Shown: piece by piece, positions 1 to 8,318 of the stretch
How the letters are laid out: every line of letters starts with the position of its first letter
Position numbering within the stretch: position 1 is the first letter of the stretch
From: CAZHGD01 sp964531735
Lineage (GTDB): Bacteria; Armatimonadota; UBA10988
Assembly (NCBI GenBank): GCA_964531735.1
Contig: CAZHGD010000011.1
Location: forward strand, 1 to 64,000
Reading direction: 5' to 3'
Length of the DNA stretch: 64,000 nt
Notes under the pieces: generated by a model
Database searches by the model: none
The model's input: the letters and a program-made list of their open reading frames with translations, nothing else
Told to the model about the DNA's origin: nothing
Program-made: the position numbers and the translations under genes

Positions 1-922
1 ACTGCGCCACGGCCTCGGACAGGGCCGCCGGCGTGGCGGTCGGTGGGGCCACCGGCCGGCCCTGGGCGCCGAGCCGGTGCGCCAGTCCGGCGGCGGTAAC
101 GCGGCGACCGGGCTCGCGCACCAGGCAGTCGGCCAGGATCGCCCGCCACCGCGAGGGCAGGTCCGGCGGGATGCGTGGCTCGCGCCGCAGCACGTCGGTG
201 ATGACCTCGACGGCGGTGTCGCCGTCATGCGCCGGCCGGCCGGTCAGGGCTTCGAGCAGTGTCACGCCGAGGCTGTAGACATCGGATGCCGGGCCGATCT
301 GGCCGGCCATGATCTCGGGCGCCGTGTACTGCACCTGGCCGAACACCTGCGGGGCGTCGGCGATGTGCTCGCCCATGGCGCGCGTCAGCCCGAACGAGCC
401 GAGCTTCCAGACGCCACCGACCGAGTAGACCTGCTCGGGCTGCACGTCACGGTGCACCAGGCCGGTCTCGTGCAGGTAGACCAGCGCTTCGGCGAGTGCC
501 AAGGCCAGCGGCTCGCACTCCTCGACGGTGAGCGGGCCGCGGTCGGTGAGCTGTCCGCGCAGCGTGTAGTCGGCCAACTCCGAGGCGAAGAACAGGCCGT
601 AGCCGGTGTCGACGTCCAGTTCGCCGGAGTCCAGGTAGGCCAGGAGATGCGGATGGCTGAGGGCCGCGGTGGCCGCGATTTCGCGCTCGACTCGGGCGCA
701 GAGCTCACCTTCGGCGCGAACCAGTTGCACCGAGGCGAGGCCCTCGGACTCGCCGCCGGCCAGCTTCTCCGCCTCGTACAGCGCGCCGAGATAGCCGTGC
801 GCCATCAGGCGGCGCAGCCTGAACCGTCCCCCGACTACCGTGCCCAGCCAACGATCGGCCAACCTGTCTGCCCTCCGAGCCGCCAGGGACGGCCCATTGG
901 TTAGACACTCCCAACCGGTCAA
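1..922 (-). CDS. Serine/threonine kinase-like protein, probable pseudokinase (3' end outside window)
   Basis: Reading the minus strand from a TTG at 922 gives an open frame to the window edge with a protein-kinase fold. The catalytic-loop region reads HRDVQPEQ, the activation segment WKLGSFGL, then an APE-like motif (TAPEIMAG) and the subdomain IX motif SDVYSLGV. Compared with the family consensus HRDxKPxN and DFG, the loop Lys is Gln, the metal-binding Asn is Gln, and the DFG Asp is Ser. The VAIK region (SVQLV) has no obvious Lys and the glycine-rich loop is weak. The fold is therefore clear but phosphotransfer is unlikely, so it is probably a pseudokinase or regulatory scaffold. The TTG start overlaps the stop of the upstream URO-D gene as TTGA, which implies translational coupling. 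The C-terminus, and any sensor or membrane domain, lies beyond base 1. Confidence 0.8.
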   Translation of the reverse strand, partial: MTGWECLTNGPSLAARRADRLADRWLGTVVGGRFRLRRLMAHGYLGALYEAEKLAGGESEGLASVQLVRAEGELCARVEREIAATAALSHPHLLAYLDSGELDVDTGYGLFFASELADYTLRGQLTDRGPLTVEECEPLALALAEALVYLHETGLVHRDVQPEQVYSVGGVWKLGSFGLTRAMGEHIADAPQVFGQVQYTAPEIMAGQIGPASDVYSLGVTLLEALTGRPAHDGDTAVEVITDVLRREPRIPPDLPSRWRAILADCLVREPGRRVTAAGLAHRLGAQGRPVAPPTATPAALSEAVAQ

Positions 923-2076
923 CCGGCGTCAAGCGCCGCCTGTCTCATCGCGTGCAGGTTCTCGGCCGGCACGCCGGGTGCCACGCTGCACGCGCTGCTG
1001 AGGATATAGCCGCCACCGGTGCTCGCGGCGCGAATGGCCCGTTCGGCAGCCTGGTAGGCTTGCTGTGGCGTGCCGTTGAGCAGGACGTTCACCGAGTCGA
1101 CGTTGCCCTTGAGGAACAGCCGGCCACCCACGCGCTGTTTGGCCGCGGCCAGTTCGGTGTTGCCCAACGGCGGCGGATCCATGGTGTCGATGCCGTCGAT
1201 GCCGGAGTCGGCCATCAGTTCGAGCCGGTCGGCGATGTGTCCACAGGTGTGCGTGTAGACCTTCACGCCGGCGGTGTGGATGAGCTCGACCACGCGCGAC
1301 TCGTAAGGCAGCACGAACTCGCGGTAGGTCGCCGCGGAGATGAACCCGCCGCCGGCGAAGGCGCTGGAGATGAGTACGGCGTCGACGCCGTGCGCGGCCT
1401 GGAGGCGACCGAGCGCGCCGGCCCCTGCGGCGAAGCGGGCCAACACGGCGTGGCAGCGCTCGGGCTCGTCGAGCAGCGCCATCAGGCCGGCTTCGTAACC
1501 GAGGCGCTCCATGAACTGCGTGAACGGCGAAAACACCTCGCTGTGCACGCTCAGGCGGTCGCCTACGCGCGCTAGCACGCCGTCGATGATGGCCGTCAGG
1601 TAGCCGGGGAACAGCGACTCATCGGCGGCCACCGGGCCGTCGAGGTCGTAGTGGAACGCCGGTTTGAGTCCGCCGATGGTGTGCGGGTCCTCGTAGAAGA
1701 GCTTGGCCGGGTCTAGATCGGCCAGCGGCGTGTGGCGCAGATCGGGGTGGTGGGGCAGATTCGCCCGCGGGCAGACCAAAGGGCTGTCGTAGCCGGCGAA
1801 CCACAGCCACTCCTCGTCGCCACGCTGCTCGCGGCGGGCGAGGCGGCGGTCGATGGCGGGATCGCGCCCCGGCAGGTTGATCAGCACGCCGTCCATGTCG
1901 TAGCGCAAGGCCAAGGTGCAGAAGGCGTCGATGAGGGTGTCGTTGTGCAGCCACAGATCGGCGGAGTCGAGTCCGAGCTGCCGCAGGTAGTGGCCGATGG
2001 ACAGTTGGCAGAAGAACGGCACACGGTCGGGCTGCTGCCGCTCCATGGCACAACGCACGCGCTCGCGGCCGGTCAT
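919..2076 (-). CDS. Uroporphyrinogen decarboxylase (URO-D) family protein, cobalamin methyltransferase type
   Basis: A 385-residue TIM-barrel protein of the URO-D/MtaA family. The motif HTCGH in the C-terminal half followed by a later Cys (SSACSVAPG) matches the H-x-C...C zinc site of MtaA/CmuA-type methylcobalamin:thiol methyltransferases rather than heme-pathway HemE. Family knowledge then suggests methyl transfer from a corrinoid protein to a thiol; the substrate is unknown. The ATG at 2076 is preferred over a GTG 18 bases upstream because GGAG lies 8 bases before it. No corrinoid protein is encoded nearby. The gene runs into the pseudokinase gene with a TTGA overlap, so the pair probably forms one transcript. 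True HemE is less likely because of the zinc motif. Confidence 0.85.
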   Translation of the reverse strand: MTGRERVRCAMERQQPDRVPFFCQLSIGHYLRQLGLDSADLWLHNDTLIDAFCTLALRYDMDGVLINLPGRDPAIDRRLARREQRGDEEWLWFAGYDSPLVCPRANLPHHPDLRHTPLADLDPAKLFYEDPHTIGGLKPAFHYDLDGPVAADESLFPGYLTAIIDGVLARVGDRLSVHSEVFSPFTQFMERLGYEAGLMALLDEPERCHAVLARFAAGAGALGRLQAAHGVDAVLISSAFAGGGFISAATYREFVLPYESRVVELIHTAGVKVYTHTCGHIADRLELMADSGIDGIDTMDPPPLGNTELAAAKQRVGGRLFLKGNVDSVNVLLNGTPQQAYQAAERAIRAASTGGGYILSSACSVAPGVPAENLHAMRQAALDAG

Positions 2077-2142
2077 CGGTCGGTCTCCGGGCACCCGCGA
2101 GGTTCACCGTGCGCGGCGCGTGACCTGCCCGCCCAAATGAAC

Positions 2143-2176
2143 AACGGCGTCCACGGGTCGAGCCATGGACGCCGTT
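2143..2176 (-). terminator. Hairpin terminator after rpsD
   Basis: A perfect 11-bp inverted repeat (AACGGCGTCCA / TGGACGCCGTT) with a 12-base loop lies 20 bases beyond the rpsD stop. Read leftward it is followed by GTTCATTT, a weak U tract. It separates rpsD from the URO-D gene. Confidence 0.7.
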
Positions 2177-2195
2177 GCCAACCTGTGTGAGAGCG

Positions 2196-2816
2196 CTAGG
2201 CGCGGACGTTACGCCGGGCGTAGAACTCGATGACCAGCCGCTCGTTGACGTTGATCTCGATATCCGTGCGCTCGGGCAACGCAATCAGTTCACCAACCAT
2301 GCGCGGGCGGTCGAGCGCCAGGTAGGACGGCAGCACGTTGCCCCGCTGCTCCAGCGCATCGCGAATGGCCCGCAGGCTGCGCGACTTCTCCTGCACCCCG
2401 ACGCGATCGCGCAGGCCGATCGCGCAGCTCGGGATGTTGCACCGCCGGCCGTTGACCTCGATGTGGCCGTGGCTGACCAACTGACGGGCGGCGCGCATCG
2501 TCGGTGCGAAGCCCAGGCGGAAGACGACCGTGTCCAGTCGCGTTTCCAACGACCGGATCAGGTTGTGACCGCTGACGCCCTGCATCTGCGTGGCGCGAGC
2601 CACGTAGCGGCGGAACTGCTTCTCGAGCACGCCGTAGAAGCGGCGCAGCTTCTGCTTTTCCATCAACTGCTTGGCGTGCTCGCTGAGCTTACCGCCGCGC
2701 CGCGTCGGCCCGTGCTGCCCGGGCGGCGTGTCGCGCTTGATGCGCACATGGGCCGGCGCACTATCAACGCCGAGCCGCCGCCAGATCTTGTGCTCCGGTC
2801 CTCGGTAACGAGCCAA
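2196..2816 (-). CDS. rpsD: Small ribosomal subunit protein S4 (uS4)
   Basis: A 206-residue S4. It starts as [15 protein letters not shown], the usual S4 N-terminus, and carries the S4 RNA-binding domain ([20 protein letters not shown]...[10 protein letters not shown]) near residues 95-155. It binds 16S rRNA, nucleates assembly of the 30S body and usually autoregulates its own translation. The N-terminal zinc-binding cysteines found in C+ S4 are absent, so this is the C- (zinc-independent) form. The start chosen is TTG at 2816, preceded by GGGAGAGAG; a longer frame upstream would give an atypical N-terminus. The gene stands alone, away from rpsM-rpsK-rpoA, with its own promoter and terminator. 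Confidence 0.96.
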   Translation of the reverse strand: MARYRGPEHKIWRRLGVDSAPAHVRIKRDTPPGQHGPTRRGGKLSEHAKQLMEKQKLRRFYGVLEKQFRRYVARATQMQGVSGHNLIRSLETRLDTVVFRLGFAPTMRAARQLVSHGHIEVNGRRCNIPSCAIGLRDRVGVQEKSRSLRAIRDALEQRGNVLPSYLALDRPRMVGELIALPERTDIEINVNERLVIEFYARRNVRA

Positions 2817-2853
2817 CTCTCTCTCCCACAGGTTGCTTTGGTGACAAGCGACT

Positions 2854-2882
2854 AGCCTAATCCAAGCCGCCCTTCGCGTCAA
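2854..2882 (-). promoter_or_regulatory. Promoter of rpsD
   Basis: On the minus strand, TTGACG (2882-2877), a 17-base spacer and TAGGCT (2859-2854) form a good sigma-70-like promoter about 38 bases before the rpsD TTG start. Confidence 0.7.
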
Positions 2883-2918
2883 GTGTCCGAGCCGCGCGAT
2901 CTTGGCCGGTTCCGGGCC

Positions 2919-4532
2919 TCACCGGCGCTCGACCACCGGTAGCATCAGGCGCGAGGGCCGGGCCTGCTCGCAGTACACGCGGTTGTCCGCCGGCTGTCGA
3001 CCGTCCTCGCCCTTGTGCCCGGTGTTCGGGTTCGCCGCGTACTTGGGGTAGTTGCTGCTGCTGACCGCCACGCGCAGGCGATGGCCCTGGTTGAACACCA
3101 GGCTGGTCGACCACAGGTCGACCTCAATCTCATACACCTGTCCGGGCTGCGCTGGTTCCGCGCGCACGAAGCCGTTGCGGAATCGCAGGCGGCGGATGCC
3201 GTCGGCGACCAGCATCGAACGGCCGTCGGGATACACGTCCGAGAGCTTGACCGTGAAGTCGGTGTCGGGGGCGCTGGTCGAGACGAACAGCCGAGCCGTC
3301 AGGCGGCCGGTCACTTCGAGCGGTTGCGCGAGCGGCTCGCTGGTGAACACCAGCACGTCGGGCCGCTGCTCCACCGGACGCTGATCCATCGGGCCGGCCG
3401 GCAAGGTCAGGTTGCAGCCGCCACGGGTCGGCACCGGCTGGCTCGGGTCGTAGCGCCAAGTCAGCGGCCCTTGGCCGGCGGTCGGTGGCGCGGCAGTCAG
3501 TTGGCCGTCGGTGCCCAGGTGCCAGGCGGTCGGACGCGCTGGCACCGGCCAGGCCGACGCGGTGTGCCACTCGTTGCCGGGTGCGCCGGGCTCGCCGATG
3601 GCACCCATGGTGTAGTAGTGCACGGCCGGCGCCTGCGCCACGCCGCTGGCCACGCCTTTGAGGTAGTGGCCCAGCCAGGCCTCGTCACTGATGGCCGTCG
3701 GCGCCCGACGCGCGTTGTCGGGGTAGGTCAGTTCGCCGACCTTCACGTTCTGGCCGTGCGGCCAGGGCCCCATGACCAGCTTCTGCGTGCCCTTGGCGCC
3801 CGGGCCGCCGCGCTCCTGTCGAGCGCAGAAGGCGTCGATGGTGCCCTGGCAGAACACGTCATACCAGCCACCTTGGAAGCGACCGGGCACGCGGACCTGG
3901 TCGGCCCGCGAATCGGCGTCCAGCCGCTGCCACCAGTCGTCGTATGTGTCGTGCTCGCGGAACAGCGCCAGGGCCTTGGGGTCGAAGCGGTTGCCGGTCA
4001 GCCAGCCCTCGACCAGCGACTTGTTCAGCGCGCCGCCGACATAGGCGGCATGGTGGTAGGCGCTGCCGTAGGCCACGCTGATGCTCTGGCAGACCAGGTG
4101 CTCCGGTGCCGCGGCCGCGGTGAGGATCTGCGTGATGCCCAGTGCGGAGCCGCCATAGGTGGCGATCTTGCCGTCGCTCCAGGGCTGCGCGGCGATCCAC
4201 GCGATGATATCGCACCCGTCCTGTTGCGGGCCCCAGCCGTCGAACAGGAACGGCAGGTTCTCGCCTTCGGAAGCGAACCGGCCCCGGGAGTCCTGCACCA
4301 CCACCGCGATGCCGACGCGCAGCAGGAACTCGACCGGGAACTTGGCCGACTTGCCGTACGGCGTGCGCATGAGCAGCGTCGGCCAACGTCCGGTGCCGGT
4401 CGGCCGGTAGACGTCGGTGGCCAGTCGGACGCCGTCGCGCATCGGCAGCATCAGGCTCTGCGGTTGGGCCGGCGTGGTGCCCGCCGCCAGCAACAGGCAG
4501 GCGCTGAGCCACCAGGTTCGTATCACGGCCAT
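2919..4532 (-). CDS. Secreted CocE/NonD (X-Pro dipeptidyl-peptidase S15) family hydrolase
   Basis: A 537-residue alpha/beta hydrolase with a signal peptide (hydrophobic stretch ending TTPAQPQ). The S15 signature runs from MRDGVRLATDVYRP through PYGKSA, then VVQDSRGRFASEGE and the nucleophile elbow YGGSALG (Ser about residue 128). The C-terminal half is the beta-rich X-Pro_dipeptidase C-terminal domain (about 340-530, VFTSEPLAQPLEVTGRL). Relatives cleave acyl esters, beta-lactam amides or X-Pro peptides, and the substrate cannot be fixed from sequence. The ATG has GGAAGG ten bases upstream. It lies 50 bases downstream of the triple-receiver gene and may be read from it; rpsD follows with its own promoter. 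Confidence 0.9.
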   Translation of the reverse strand: MAVIRTWWLSACLLLAAGTTPAQPQSLMLPMRDGVRLATDVYRPTGTGRWPTLLMRTPYGKSAKFPVEFLLRVGIAVVVQDSRGRFASEGENLPFLFDGWGPQQDGCDIIAWIAAQPWSDGKIATYGGSALGITQILTAAAAPEHLVCQSISVAYGSAYHHAAYVGGALNKSLVEGWLTGNRFDPKALALFREHDTYDDWWQRLDADSRADQVRVPGRFQGGWYDVFCQGTIDAFCARQERGGPGAKGTQKLVMGPWPHGQNVKVGELTYPDNARRAPTAISDEAWLGHYLKGVASGVAQAPAVHYYTMGAIGEPGAPGNEWHTASAWPVPARPTAWHLGTDGQLTAAPPTAGQGPLTWRYDPSQPVPTRGGCNLTLPAGPMDQRPVEQRPDVLVFTSEPLAQPLEVTGRLTARLFVSTSAPDTDFTVKLSDVYPDGRSMLVADGIRRLRFRNGFVRAEPAQPGQVYEIEVDLWSTSLVFNQGHRLRVAVSSSNYPKYAANPNTGHKGEDGRQPADNRVYCEQARPSRLMLPVVERR

Positions 4533-4582
4533 GGCACAGTGTCCTTCCGGTGGGTCTGGCGGCGCGGGCTGGCCCGTCGCCG

Positions 4583-5770
4583 CTACAGACGCAGGACGCG
4601 TCGGACCGACTTGACGGCGTGGGCGAGGTCGAACGGCTTGATGATGTAGCCGGTGACGCCGAACGCCATGGCTGCCGCGACGGTCTCTTTTTGCGCGTTG
4701 CCGGTCACGATGATGACCGGCGTGTCGGGGTCGGTGGTACGGATCTCGGCGAGCAGGTCGAGGCCGCTGCCGGCGACCAGCTCCAGGTCGAGCAGGACCA
4801 ACTGCGGCCGGTGCTCGCGATAGAGGCGCAGTCCGCCCTGCGGAGTGGTGGCGCTGCCGACCAGGCTGGCGCCGGCGGCCGTCACGACCCGGCCAAGGAC
4901 CTTCTGCGTGACCGGCTCGTCTTCGACCACCAGCACGCCCGGCGGGCCGTCGTGGCCGTCACTTCGCGGCTCGTGGCCCGAGGGCGGATCGTCCTCAGGC
5001 GAGTTCTCCTCCATCAGCTCGATCAGGTGGTTGTAGTCGAGCGGCTTGGGCAGGTAGCCGGCCGCCCCGGACTGGTGCGCCTTGACCTGGACGTCGTTGT
5101 CGAGCGTCGCCGTGACCAGGAACACCTTGGCGTGTGGCGAGATGTCCGTCAGGTGCCGGAGTGCCCACAGCCCGTTGGCGCCCGGCATGTCGTAGTCGAG
5201 CAGCACGAACTCGGGCAGGTGGCGCGCGAAGGCCTCGATGACCAGATCGCCTTGCTGCACCATTTCGACCACATCGTAGCCGTGCTGCTGCAGGATGTGG
5301 CTGGCGATGCGCAGATAGAGCGGGTCGTCGTCGGCCAGCAGGACTTTGCCCTTGCGGTTCTCGCTGCCCGGTTTGACCATCTGGACCGGGGCGCTGGTCG
5401 GCTCTTCCTCGCTACAGGCGTTGCGGATGGCCTCCAACAACTGCGACGGGTTGATCGGCTTCTGGAGCACGCGGCGCGCGCCGGCGCGCAGGAGGTCGTT
5501 CTGGCGGGTCACATCGTTGACCGCGGAGATGGCGACCACCCGGGCGAACGGGTCCATCTGCCGGATCTCTTTGAGCACGGCGATGCCGTCGATGTCGGGC
5601 AGCATCAGGTCGAGCGTGACCACATCGGGCTTGAGCATCTCGTAGCAGTCGACCGCCTCACGTCCGGTGCCGGCCTCGGCCACGACGAAGAACTCGGGTT
5701 CGCGCTCGACCACCGCCCGCACGAGCTGGCGGAAGAACGAGATGTCGTCCACAATCATCACGCTGGTCAT
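4583..5770 (-). CDS. Response regulator with three tandem receiver domains
   Basis: A 395-residue protein made only of CheY-like receiver domains: about residues 4-120, 141-255 and 278-393. Each keeps a phospho-acceptor Asp (TLDLMLP, LLDYDMP and LLDLELV; Asp about 54, 192 and 328) and the conserved Lys (QKP, PKP, IKP), so all three look phosphorylatable. No output, HTH, GGDEF or kinase domain is present, so it probably acts by protein contact or as a phosphate relay or sink. The ATG at 5770 (a GTG precedes it) lies 15 bases after the mutS2 stop, so the two genes are probably cotranscribed. No cognate kinase is adjacent; the nearest is the hybrid kinase at 10.5 kb. Confidence 0.88.
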   Translation of the reverse strand: MTSVMIVDDISFFRQLVRAVVEREPEFFVVAEAGTGREAVDCYEMLKPDVVTLDLMLPDIDGIAVLKEIRQMDPFARVVAISAVNDVTRQNDLLRAGARRVLQKPINPSQLLEAIRNACSEEEPTSAPVQMVKPGSENRKGKVLLADDDPLYLRIASHILQQHGYDVVEMVQQGDLVIEAFARHLPEFVLLDYDMPGANGLWALRHLTDISPHAKVFLVTATLDNDVQVKAHQSGAAGYLPKPLDYNHLIELMEENSPEDDPPSGHEPRSDGHDGPPGVLVVEDEPVTQKVLGRVVTAAGASLVGSATTPQGGLRLYREHRPQLVLLDLELVAGSGLDLLAEIRTTDPDTPVIIVTGNAQKETVAAAMAFGVTGYIIKPFDLAHAVKSVRRVLRL

Positions 5771-5785
5771 CACGCACCCCGTGGC

Positions 5786-8155
5786 TCAGGCGTCCAGACG
5801 CGCGACCGTCACACCCCCGCCGCCGAGGGCTTCGGGCGGGTGCTGGTAGCTCTTCACGTACGGGTGTTGCCGCAAGTACTCCTGCACCGCGCGCTTGAGC
5901 GTGCCGGTGCCCTTGCCGTGGACAATGCGCACTTCGGGCAGATTCGACAGCAAGGCCTGGTCGAGATATCGGTCCAGCATGACCAGCGCGTCATCAACCG
6001 TCTCGCCGCGGAGGTGCAGCTCCAGATCGACGTGGCTGAGGCCGACCCCGCCGCGGCGCGCGGCCGTGGTGGCGACGCTCGGCGTGCCCCGGCGGACCAG
6101 CGCCACTTCGGCCGGTGCCAGTTCCATGCGCATGCGTCCGGCCTGCACGGTCAACTGCCCGTCGTCGGCGACGGCCAGCACTTCGGCCTGGCAGGCCAGT
6201 CGCAGGACTTCGACCTGGTCGCCGACGGCATACTCGCTGTCGGTCTGACCGGGCGGAGCCACCGGTGCTCGGCGTGGTACCACGCTGCTCGGCTGCTCCT
6301 TGACCTCGGCGCGCAGGGCCGCGAGCCGCCGACGGGCCTGCTCGGTCCCGCGGCCTTCGCGGTCGGCGCGCCGCAGCTCGCCGAGGATGCCTTCGGCCTC
6401 GCGCTGCACCTGCTCCAGCAGACGGGCGGCCTCGCGCCGCGCGTCCTCGCGGACCTCACGCTCCAGTTCGCGCAGTCGTCGGCGTTCCTTCTCGAGTTCG
6501 CGCCGCTCGTGGCTGGCGATGGCAGCCTCGTGCTCGGCGGTCTCGACTTCGCGATCCAACTGTCGGCGGCTGGCCTGCAACTTCATGATCACGGCACTGG
6601 CATCGTGGTGCTCCTCTGGTAGCAAATCCCGTGCCAGGCTGACGACTTCGCCGGGCAAGCCGTAACGCTCGGCGATCTCGAAGGCGTGGCTGGCGCCGGG
6701 GATGCCGGTCAGCAGCCGGTAAGTCGGTGCCAGCGTGCGGGCGTCGAACTCGACGCTGGCGTTCTCAACGCCTTCGGTCAGGTAGGCAAAGTGCTTCAGC
6801 GAGCCGTGGTGCGTCGTGGCGACGGTCCGGCAGCCCCTCCGGTGGAGCCAAGTCAGCACCGCTTCGGCCAGCGCCGCGCCCTCGGTGGGATCGGTCCCGG
6901 CCCCCACCTCGTCGAGCAGCACCAGCGCGCCCGGCCGTGCCTCGCGCAGGATGTGCACGATCTGCCGCAGGTGCGCGCCGAACGTGCTCAGGCTCTGCTC
7001 GAGGCTCTGCTCGTCACCGATGTCGGCAAAGACCTGCGCGCAGATGGGCAGGCGCGTGCCCTGGTCGGCCGGCACGTGCAGACCCGCTTGCGCCATCAGC
7101 GTCAGCAGGCCAACCGTCTTCAGCGAGACCGTCTTGCCGCCGGTGTTGGGTCCGGTGATCAGCACTGTGTCGACCGTGTCGTCCAGCCGCAGGTCGGCGG
7201 CCACCACCTGCGGCCAGCCCAGGCGGTCCACCAGCAAGGGATGACGAGCCTGACGCAGGTCGAAGTTGCCGTCGGTGGTGACCGTCGGCTCGACGGCCGC
7301 CAGCCGCAGCGACAGCTTGCCGCGAGCGCGGGCCAGGTCGAGCACCGTCAGGTGCGCCAGGTTCCGCGACAGGTCGTCCTTGACCGCCGCCACCCGGTGC
7401 GACAGCTCGGCGAGGATGCGCTGCACCTCTTCCTTCTCGGCGAACTGGGCCTCGCGCAGCTCGTTGTTCAGCTTGACGACCTCGGCCGGCTCCATGAACA
7501 CGGTCGCGCCCGACGCGCTGCGGTCGTGGATCAGGCCCTGGAACTGCCCCTGATGGCTGGCCTTGATGGGCACGCAGTAGCGCCCGTCGCGGAGCGTGAC
7601 CACCGGGTCCTGCACCGCGTCGCTGCTGGCGATGTCGCTGAGGATGCGCCGCAGTGTGGATTGCAGGCGGTTGGAGACGTTGCGTACCTGCTGGCGCAGC
7701 CGCCGGAGCTCGGCCGACGCGTCGTCGGCCACCTCGCCGTCGTCGGTCAGGCAGCGCTCGATCTCGTCGGCCACGGCGGGGTGGGGCAGCAGTTGCCGTG
7801 CGGTCTCACCGAGGCAGACCAGGTCTTCACGCTCGGCGCAGAACGCGGCCAACCGCTCGATGCAGCGCAGCGTCTCGGCCACGGCGAGCAGTTCGCGCGG
7901 CTCGGCGACGCCGCCGATGCCGACCTGGGTCAGGATCGGCCGCACATCGTGCAGCCCACCGAGTGGCAGGTCGAAGCCGCGGTCGAGCAGCGCGCGGACT
8001 TCGCTGGTCTCACGCTGCCACCGCGCGATGAGCGCCTGGTCGCAGACGGGTTGCAGCCGGTCGACGGCTTCCAGACCCAACGCCGAAGCGGCTCCGCCGG
8101 CGAGCAGAGCGCGGAGCTTATCGAACTCGAGAACCGCCAAGGCGTGCGCGTCCAT
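5786..8155 (-). CDS. mutS2: Endonuclease MutS2
   Basis: A 789-residue MutS2. It has a MutS-like core (about 1-300), an ABC-type ATPase with Walker A GPNTGGKT and Walker B LVLLDEVGAGTDPTEG (about 310-520), a long charged coiled coil (about 520-640), a KOW-like segment and a complete C-terminal Smr nuclease domain (LHLRGETVDDA...VHGKGTGTLKRAV). MutS2 acts on branched DNA and, in some bacteria, splits collided ribosomes. It lacks the mismatch-recognition domain of MutS1. The ATG at 8155 is chosen over an upstream in-frame start because a TATAAT lies only 6 bases before it, which points to a leaderless transcript. The triple-receiver gene follows after 15 bases. Confidence 0.96.
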   Translation of the reverse strand: MDAHALAVLEFDKLRALLAGGAASALGLEAVDRLQPVCDQALIARWQRETSEVRALLDRGFDLPLGGLHDVRPILTQVGIGGVAEPRELLAVAETLRCIERLAAFCAEREDLVCLGETARQLLPHPAVADEIERCLTDDGEVADDASAELRRLRQQVRNVSNRLQSTLRRILSDIASSDAVQDPVVTLRDGRYCVPIKASHQGQFQGLIHDRSASGATVFMEPAEVVKLNNELREAQFAEKEEVQRILAELSHRVAAVKDDLSRNLAHLTVLDLARARGKLSLRLAAVEPTVTTDGNFDLRQARHPLLVDRLGWPQVVAADLRLDDTVDTVLITGPNTGGKTVSLKTVGLLTLMAQAGLHVPADQGTRLPICAQVFADIGDEQSLEQSLSTFGAHLRQIVHILREARPGALVLLDEVGAGTDPTEGAALAEAVLTWLHRRGCRTVATTHHGSLKHFAYLTEGVENASVEFDARTLAPTYRLLTGIPGASHAFEIAERYGLPGEVVSLARDLLPEEHHDASAVIMKLQASRRQLDREVETAEHEAAIASHERRELEKERRRLRELEREVREDARREAARLLEQVQREAEGILGELRRADREGRGTEQARRRLAALRAEVKEQPSSVVPRRAPVAPPGQTDSEYAVGDQVEVLRLACQAEVLAVADDGQLTVQAGRMRMELAPAEVALVRRGTPSVATTAARRGGVGLSHVDLELHLRGETVDDALVMLDRYLDQALLSNLPEVRIVHGKGTGTLKRAVQEYLRQHPYVKSYQHPPEALGGGGVTVARLDA

Positions 8156-8161
8156 AGGAGC

Positions 8162-8167
8162 ATTATA
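8162..8167 (-). promoter_or_regulatory. -10 box of mutS2 (leaderless start)
   Basis: A perfect TATAAT on the minus strand ends 6 bases before the mutS2 ATG, so transcription would start at or next to the A of the ATG. No good -35 hexamer is seen 16-18 bases further up. Confidence 0.6.
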
Positions 8168-8318
8168 CCGTGGCCGGCTGGGCGGTGAGTGTTGCTTCGC
8201 CCTTGCCAACGCCCGCAGCCGGTCCTGAGAGGGTTTGTTAGCAGCGGTGTATGGCGGGCCGCCCGCCTGGAGGACTTGGCCGTCGGAGCTGGAACGCGGC
8301 AGCCGGAGGTGCCAACCA

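Noticed and set aside
919..2076. HemE uroporphyrinogen decarboxylase of heme synthesis
   Set aside because: The HTCGH...C zinc motif and lack of heme genes nearby favour the MtaA/CmuA methyltransferase branch.
4550..6622. 690-codon plus-strand open frame
   Set aside because: It lies antisense to the triple-receiver and mutS2 genes; the product is an Arg/Gln/Val-rich low-complexity translation typical of the complement of GC-rich codons, with no domain.
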